A DNA stretch of 64,000 nucleotides from assembly GCA_963978905.1 (NCBI GenBank), contig OZ022257.1:14279664-14343663 (forward strand), in the 5' to 3' direction. The translations under genes were made by a program, and so were the position numbers. Every line of letters starts with the position of its first letter. Position 1 is the stretch's first letter. The notes under the pieces are model-generated. The model saw only the letters and a program-made list of their open reading frames with translations. It did no database searches and was not told the origin of the DNA. The stretch is from Trichostrongylus colubriformis (lineage: Eukaryota; Nematoda; Chromadorea; Rhabditida; Trichostrongylidae). Of the stretch, positions 29,801 to 38,800 are shown in pieces.

Positions 29801-32800
29801 CAAAAACGTAAGCTGCTCTCTTTCACTACTCTTGTTAGATGAATTTACCTTGCGTTGAGACCCGTGAGATGAGAAAATCTGGGTGGTCCCTCAAGTACAT
29901 CACCTGTATCATTTGCTAGTTAGCAAGAGTTTTAGAGCGGGCGCCAGCAACGTATCTACCCACTTGGAAAAAAGTTTATACCATTATTAAATATCCCTTT
30001 TTCAAATATATTATATACTAAAAACAAAGACATGAAAGCAGATATAAAGTTTAAATTCCACAGTAACTTTAGTCGATTATTAAATTATTAAAAAAGAGCA
30101 AGTAATGCTTTTTAGGAAAAATATCTTCGAAATTAAATCTTTTCTTACTATACCTCTTGAAGATATCAGACCATTCGACCGTAGGACCCTTCTAGCCACT
30201 GGAAATATGCCACATTTCGCTGCTTTGTCGTAGAGCTTACATACCCAGCATGCAGCTTGTAAGGCATTAGTGCTGGCTACGTCCGCTATGCAGACTGGAA
30301 TAAGCAATTATTCATAGGGTCCCGGAAGCGATGGAATATTCTATTGAAATATATATGATATCTAATATAAAAAGCCAGGCAAGTTTAAAAAGAGGTCATG
30401 TCCTCACATAACTCATACTCCTTTTCTTACCCTTTTTTGCTTAATTATTGATAACTGTTAGCCCCACCTTTGCACGATACAGTTGGAATTTCCCCAAATA
30501 ATTCCATAAGGCTTTGAGGGTAAGCGTCTTCTGTCAGTTTTTTACCCTTAGTATATCACTGGGCTCATTGATTGATACGTGGAAATACTATCCCTAAATA
30601 TGTGCAATTTTGTCCTACAAAAATCCACCGTGCTTCCAGGGTCAAGCACGGGTGAGATCCTCAGGGCTTGAAAGTGGGGAGTTGTATTCTCTAGAAATTC
30701 CTCAAAGTTTTCGCCATGAGCACTCCGTTTGAGTAACTTTTGTACTGATGGGCGACCTCTATAAAAAGTCGCTATTCGATAATTATACTTAGTTTTAGGC
30801 ATCGAAGCTATGATTATAACCTCGCAAGCGGCGACAAGACGGGGAGGGACGTATTTCTCGAAAATTTTCCTCGAAGCTAGATTTGACTTTACGTGCTACG
30901 ACGACTATAATTTTCTTTTCATTCTTCTTATATACACATTTCCACAGTTGCTCATATGTAATGTTATCGACAATAATGAAATATAGTAAATGATAAATGA
31001 TAATAAATGATAAGTGGACTATTGAGATGATTGAATATCATAAGAATAAGTGAAAACACAGTAACGCCAATTAACAACTCAAATAACAACAGTCTGAAGC
31101 ACTGCATGAAAATTGGCCCATGAAAAAATGAAAATATGTACATTGAAACATAATAAATGTTATACAAAACAATAAAACAAACACATTATCTAATGTTCGA
31201 CTGGTCTACCTGCTTCACTCAGGCTACTGGATATCACATAATTCAGCATTAGCGCTCTCATGACGTCCTACGCCCCAGTAATCCCCAGTAGGAGCCTTCT
31301 CTCACGTCTTTGCAAGAATTTGAGGAGAATTGATGAGCGCATGAGCAGTAAATCGAGCGGATTTTATCAGTAAATGGAGCTTTTCAGGATGGCAAAGGAC
31401 TTGGCTTGTCGATTGTTGGTGGATCGGATACGGTTTTGGGTACGGTGGTGATCCATGAAGTCTATCCAGACGGTGCTGCTGCTCATGATGGACGGTTGAA
31501 ACCAGGCGATCAAGTGTTAGAGGTGCTTATTCTTAGTTGCTTTATCACCCTGAAAATTAAGAGAAGCGTTGACAGGCACTGTTTGAGTACCGTATTCTTG
31601 GACAGAGTAGGAGGTTTATCCTTTAACATTAGAAATTATACATAGCATGGGTAGGCTGTCAGAAATATAGTGGTTACCTTCGTTAGCAATGCTAGCACTG
31701 GTATTCATTCGTGGCATACGTAAAAATCATGGCCGCTAGCCGCGATATTTCCTCTTACATAGCGTTACGAAAGTCCGTAAAAGCGGGATCAGTACTGGTA
31801 TTTATACACGGAATTTTTAAGATTCGTAAAGTTACCAGCATTAGCTTGGCTACTACATGGCATACGTAAATTTATTGAGGATAGCTGGATAAAAGGCGCC
31901 ATTAAGAATGTTCACGGGTGAAGGTCATTGCTAATTACGTGCAATTACTTACTGTATAGGAATACCGTAACCACGCTGTATTTATGGCGTTTAACGTGTA
32001 AAACGTTATCCTCATTAGTAGAACTGCACATAAAAATACGTATTTATTCAACGCACACTATCAGTGAAATACAAGCTGCTAGCTTGAAATACGGTTGCTG
32101 CAGAGAACCCCTCGAATAGTCGAGCCTAATTGAGGAAAAATTCATGTCAAGTTCTAAACATGACAAAGTGTTCAAGGGATAAGCCCCCTAGACAGCTTTA
32201 GCCCGCCTAGGTCTCTGACTAATGGCGACTTTAGTCCCGGAATAGGAAATTTGGCACTATTTTCTCAAAGTCATCCCACCAGCTCGATTCTTCATGCTGT
32301 TAAACAAACGATTTTTGGCAAGGTTCCACTTTCGCCAGATTTGGACCCCCTGTCAATTTCGAACCCTGGGATACGACAATGACATAAGCTTGGCGTGAAA
32401 CATTTTGGCAAACGCGACGCTGACACCATATGAGGTAATAAGTCGAGTGGCATGAGCGTCGAGGTACCGCATTGAGAGAGTGTGATATTTGTAATCGAAA
32501 GTCGCACTTTCAAAATCCATACCGGTTTGGTGTGGATGCCAAGCGGTTCCGAGTCGAGTGATTGTCATATTCGTTTTCTACGCGTCAAATTACCCGCGCG
32601 TACAAATTCCTAGTCAAATCGGAATGTTCACTGAAAATTACCTCTTCGATCGTATAAAAATGCTGCTGAATAGTGGGGTTGCTTTGAGGGAATCGCCCAC
32701 AAAAAAATAAGATTTTCTGTCACACATATACATAGTTATGTTGTTGTTGCCTGATGTGAGCCGCATGCAATGTTTCACGTGAAAAAAATCTGAATCCGGC

Positions 32801-35800
32801 TAAGATACAACACCACAAAGTCTCGATTAGGTGGGCGGGACCTTCGAGCAAGTGCCCACCCCGTCGTCCGACGCGGTCAGAGACGCACTGTAGGAACAAA
32901 AAGTCACGTGAGCAGTCACTCTCTCCGTGCCCAATCGCGGCGGACGGCGGGACGGGGCTTTTACTCAGTAGGCGCCCGTCCATGTACTTCAGCCGAATTC
33001 TCACCTTTCTGCGTGAAACATTGCATGTGGCCCTTATTGGGCAAACACAACATAAATATAGGTAACAGAAAAACTCATTTTTCGTGAACGATTCCTCTTA
33101 AGTAAACAATGCTGATTTCCACAACTTGAGTAACGACGCGCAGTCACTCAAGTTGATAACATGGGCTGAGCTCAAACGCGATTCTACCATCCATAAAGTT
33201 GGGCAGAGTGTCCTGGATCGCTTGGTTATACGGCTAGGTAAACCAATCCTTTACTTCTCTTATAAGCCAGAGAGCCATATCCTTGTCATTATTTATGATT
33301 TTTTCCTGTCTTCGACTTATATTCACTGCTTTATAGTATTTAAAGGAATCGTCCACGGAAAATGAGTTTTTGTGTTACCCATATGTTTATGTTGTATTTG
33401 CCTAATGCGGGCCTCATGCAAAATTTCACGCGAAAAAAGTGAATCTGGCTGAGATACAGCATCACAAATCGCGTCCAGGTGGGGGGGGGGCCTCCGAGTT
33501 AAAGCCTTGTCCCGTAGTCTGCCGTGGTCGGAGACACATTTTAAGAACAGAAGGTAACGTGCACAGTCCCACTCTTCGTTCCCAACGGCAGGGACGACGG
33601 GACGAGGCCTTTTACTCGGAGGCCGCGCCCACCTGGACGAGCTTTGTGGTGCTGTAACTCAGCCAGATTCACTTTTTTTGCGTGAAATTTGGCATGCGGC
33701 CCACATTAGGCAAATACAACATAAACATATGGGTAACACAAAAACTCATGTTCCGTGGACGATTCCTTTAAGAGCTCTATTTCTCCGTGAAGACATTCTC
33801 AGTATCCACCTCGGCCGTCTCTTCTCCAAAATCTTCCGTCATGCCAGACAAGCTTTTTCAAGATTGTCTGATTAGCGGCAACAGCATTGCACTTTTGGGA
33901 ATTCTCATGTTCCTAGTACATCCGTGCCCCATCCACATCACTCATCACTGATGGCTTAATTTGCTCTGTGAAAAGAGCTTTCGTCAGAGAATACAAACGG
34001 AACCACGCCATAGAAATTACCTCAAAACGCATAATTGCGCATATTAGCACGTCCATTTGAAAATATATATGTCCTTGCTAATGCTGACTGACAACCTTCT
34101 ACTTACCACTTAGCGCGCGTGTGTGTGGATATACACGTCATGCTTTTGTTCTGAAGATTGGATAATTATGCAAAGTGCTAGCGCATTGAATCCTAATCAC
34201 CCATGATTTCATTCACCGTAATTCCCCTAAATTTCAGGTGAATAACGTCTCTTTACGTGGTGTCACACATGATCAAGCTATCTCATCCCTTCGTCGAACT
34301 CCTCCAAAGGTTTGCCTATTCACTACTTGTTAGACCGCGTCCATACCTTGCGGTGAAAGCAGCAGGGGGCGTGGCTGCGCTGCTCTGCGTCTTCGCTTAT
34401 GCCATTCTGCATCGTTGCCTGCCTCGTTTGTACAGCTCCGTCCGTGCCACTATCCCTCGCTGCCTGTGAACGCAGCCACGCCTTGCTGGCGCAGAGTATG
34501 AACGCGACCTTGGCTGCGACGGTAGGAGAGCTGCTCAAATAAATGAACCATGTATCTGCTGCTTTTCAACAGCTCTCCGTCTCGCGCGTTTCCTACGTCG
34601 CCGAGTATAATCGCAGCTTTGGATTTGTCATTAAAGTTACAATATTTTAGGTCCGATTATTGATCTATCGTGATGTAAACCTGCAACTGAGCCTTCTGGA
34701 TCCCACACAAATCTATAACATGTTCGAAGTGGAGCTGGTGAAGAAACCGGGAAGAGGACTTGGACTGAGCATAGGTAACAGTTAAACGTCACTTTTCTAC
34801 GTGGTTTTTTGAAACTTCTTATAGGAACCGGAAGGGGTCCGAAGAAAAAGAGGAAGATGCAAAGAAATGATCATTCTGTAACGAACATTCAAAGTTAGAA
34901 GCGGTAGTCGGGGGAAAAACCCGGATTCAAAAGCTCGGCGCTATGACGTGTGATCGCATCACGTTCGCATCATCACACTGACTTTCCGAGTTGTCCGGTG
35001 TAGAGATGTCCGTTGTTGTCTCGTAGAGTGTATTTCATTCATTGGTGATGATGTGAAATGAGTGAAACAACACACAGCAACAAATAGGTAAATATGGAAT
35101 CAAACACGGAAATAAATAAGTAAAGCAATCAAACGAAGAATAAGCGAAAGCGTAGGGAAAAAGTGAGATTACAACTAAAACCTGACTGATTCACTTTTGA
35201 CGTCTTAGCAAGGTGCCGTGTGTGCATTGCGGCCGCTGTCCTCTCATACCGTAAACCTTATTCCCCTCCTCCCGGTGTCTTTAATAAAAAGGATGCAGAG
35301 TCGTCTCAGTAGACGCTCCGCCCTTTTTGCTTGACAATCTTTCCATTTACCGATGCCCCTCCACTCTTACTAGATTGTCCAACATATTATCGAGATAGTA
35401 CCTAAGTCATGTACAGTGGACAGACGCAGCAACTCAAATACATCGCCGTGACATACATAGCTACACGTAGGCAGGAGTAATGAGAGGCAGTATACAGTGT
35501 AAAACTTATACAAAACATTGTAAATGGCACAGAAAGTGCTGATACGGCGTCGCGCCACGCTATTCTCGGTTAAGAGCCCCACTGCTCATTATGCGAAAAG
35601 GTTGGAAGCGCGTTATCGACTTCCCTCACCATACCCAGATACATCGTATACTTGGAGTGGGGGAAATTTTTTTTTTATTTTTTTTTCAAAATTTCTTTCG
35701 AAAGAGAAAATATAGGCACGTCAAGTATGGATTAAGGAATCCTTAGGGGGTTCGTGTTTTGGGTAGGAAAACGAAGAGTAAGTCTATTTTTGGGTAATTT

Positions 35801-38800
35801 TTTCCGACTAATCCAATCTAATCTTCGGCGATCACCCATTTTTGATAAAATTTTAGACCGCTGAGACGAATTTTTAGAAAAAAGTCCGATATACTGAATA
35901 CTGGGTAGCGAAACTATTTTTTGCTTTTGTTTTCCGACTACCTTAGGAAGCGCCTTGAGTACAAGAACGGGTAGCCCCAGAAACTTCGTTCTGTGGGAGT
36001 GGCTGTATTTTTGTTCAGAAACTTCTTCGCACAAGACTTGTCTCCGAGTCTAGGGCCTCATGTCGATTGATCCCTTGCATTCGTGGGCATTAGGTGTGTT
36101 CACAGCTCCTTGCAATTGAATGAAAAAGTTCTCGACAACAAGCGGAAGACTTTTGATGTTGTGAAAGCTTCTCCTCAAATCGTATTCTTTTGCAGTTGGT
36201 CGTAAGAACGAGCCTGGTGTCTATGTGAGTGAAGTGGTGAAGGGTGGTGCAGCTGAAGCCGACAATCGACTAATGACAGGCGATCAGGTATTCTGGGTTT
36301 CTCGCAGTGGATATGCTCGAGTTTTCTATCATTTTCGACCATCTTGCAGATCCTCGCTGTCAACGGCCAAGACGTAGCGAATTCAATGCAAGAAGATGTG
36401 GCAGCCATGCTGAAAACGTGTGTTGGACGAGTTTGCTTGAAGGTTGTCGATTTTTGTCGGAAATAGGGAATATTATGTCTACTTTATCTTGCTATTTTTG
36501 CTATTTTTTTATTGTAATAGGGAACATTATGTCTACTTTATCTTGCTATTTGCTTTTTCCTAAGCGTTTACTGATACGGATGATAAGTTCGGATACCTGA
36601 CAATGATTAGACTAAGGCTGATTCTTGATGGAAGTTTATGATACTTGATGATAGTCGGTGATATTAGATGATAGTTCATGATACTTGGAAACAGTTTGTG
36701 ATTCTTGATGAAAAGTTATTCACCCCTACCTAACGCTCATTTATTCTGCGTTGTTGTCATCCCTACACAGTTCATATAGGGACAAGTTTTTTCATTCTAA
36801 TGAGCAACTAGAGTGTTAGAATGAGAGAGTAGACGGACGATTGATTTTCCACTGAAATTCGCTTTCGAATGCTACGTGGGAAGTTTCTGGAAATAAGTCC
36901 TGGCGAAGATTTCATCTGCGATAGGATAATGAGTCACGTAGGAAAACGAAAAAGAGCATCAAAACCAAGTTCAGCGCTGATGCACGAAAATTCATATGAG
37001 CCCACAAGGATGGGTATCTAGTTGCGGTACATCTTACCCGTTCAATACCTTTATGTAGGCATTATTGCAAACTATCATGAATTATCGTCGAACAGGATTC
37101 TCCTGGATCAACTTTTCATCTCACATATAATGCCAACTCTTTGCTCTCTACTTGTTATTACTCTGAGTAATATGCAGTCATTACCTGTATGGATTCATTT
37201 ATCAATTTTATGTTTATATAAAGCTTATATGAAGCTGTTGATTCAGGTAGGACGGTGGAAGATCACGGAGACAGCAAATCGTGTACAGGCTGAGGCTCTC
37301 GCTCGATCCCAGACGACCCCGCGGGTGAGTGAGGTAGTAACAAATGACTTCATCGTTTTGTATAGTTAATGATACTCCTTTCAATTTCAGTCAGACGACG
37401 TCCGACCAGCAGCGTCATCTGAACGACGAGACGTGCCACCACCAGCTCCTCCTATTCGCCCAATTATCACCCACACTTCTCCAGAAGGAGAAGCAGTTGC
37501 CGAAGCGGATGTACATCTGTCCCCTGTGACGGAAGAACCAAGCAGCGGTACCGATCTGGTAAGCACTTGAAGTCACCAATACCTCAGCGTGTTACCACTT
37601 CCGTTTTTTTAAAAATTCATTCAAATTTTAGCGAAGCCTTCAGGACGAAGAACGTGGTGCAGTGCAAGGCATGGAAATATTGAGTGACTTGAAAGAAGAA
37701 GGAAGTGACACTCTACTACTGGAACTAAAAAAGGTATACCTTTACATTTTTTGATTTCCTCAGGAAACGATCATGATAAGGCTAACAGTGAAATCTTTGA
37801 AAACTCGTGTATGTACCTCGCAAAAAATGGAGTTTCGCATGGGATTCGAACTGTGATTCTGATGCTCTGCTATGTGGTGTCTCGATATACTCAGTGTACC
37901 CTAAAATATAACTCTGCTACCAGTTGTAATTTTATAAAAGGCACGTATAACTACCTCTGCTGACCGCGCTCATGCCGGTAATTTTATGAGGGATGTACAA
38001 AATGAACGGTTACGCCGCCGTCAGACTTTGCGATTTTGCAGTGCCGCGGCTCCGCCGGCACCCGAAAATGCGCCATTGGTCGCAAAATCACAGAATCGCA
38101 AAGCCTGACAGCGATCATAGAGGGCTGATGCTGTTAATTTATAAGTACCAGGACTAGCCAGTATAAGAGTGCTAATGGCAATTGTTAGTGATGGGTGTAA
38201 ATGTGTATAAACGAGAGCTAGCAAGGCTGATGGTGTTGTTTTACTGGTGGCTATGTATAAATACCAAGATTAGCTGCGGCATGAAGAGTAGTTCTATGTG
38301 TTGTGCGCAACAGCATGGTTAGCCGCTCGAAGGATGGGGTAATTTTAGATTTTACCATTGTTGTATAAATATATAAACACCAGTATTAGTACAAGAGAAG
38401 GCAGTAATTTTAATAGTTGCTTCGTATAAATACCAGGATGAGCTACGGCAACAGGTGATTTTATCAGTACTATATTATAAATATGAGGGTTATGCGCAAA
38501 AGGGGTGGTAATCTTATTTTCTATGCCTAGCCGTTAGCCTACCTGGTCGTGGTCACGTAACAAATGTCATGTACATATAATTTTACGGGTGGTTTGAATT
38601 AGGTTGTAAGGAAAGTTTTGGCCGGTTTTTGAAATTTCAACTTTGAGAGATCATAACTCGGCTCAGAGTGCAACTTTTCTCACAAAATGAGCACCATTAG
38701 ATTCGCTACACTCTTGGCAACACTATGCATACCTACATATATCAATTTGATGAAGGGCTGATAATTTATATTACGCGAAATGAAAAAAAGTCGACTCCAA

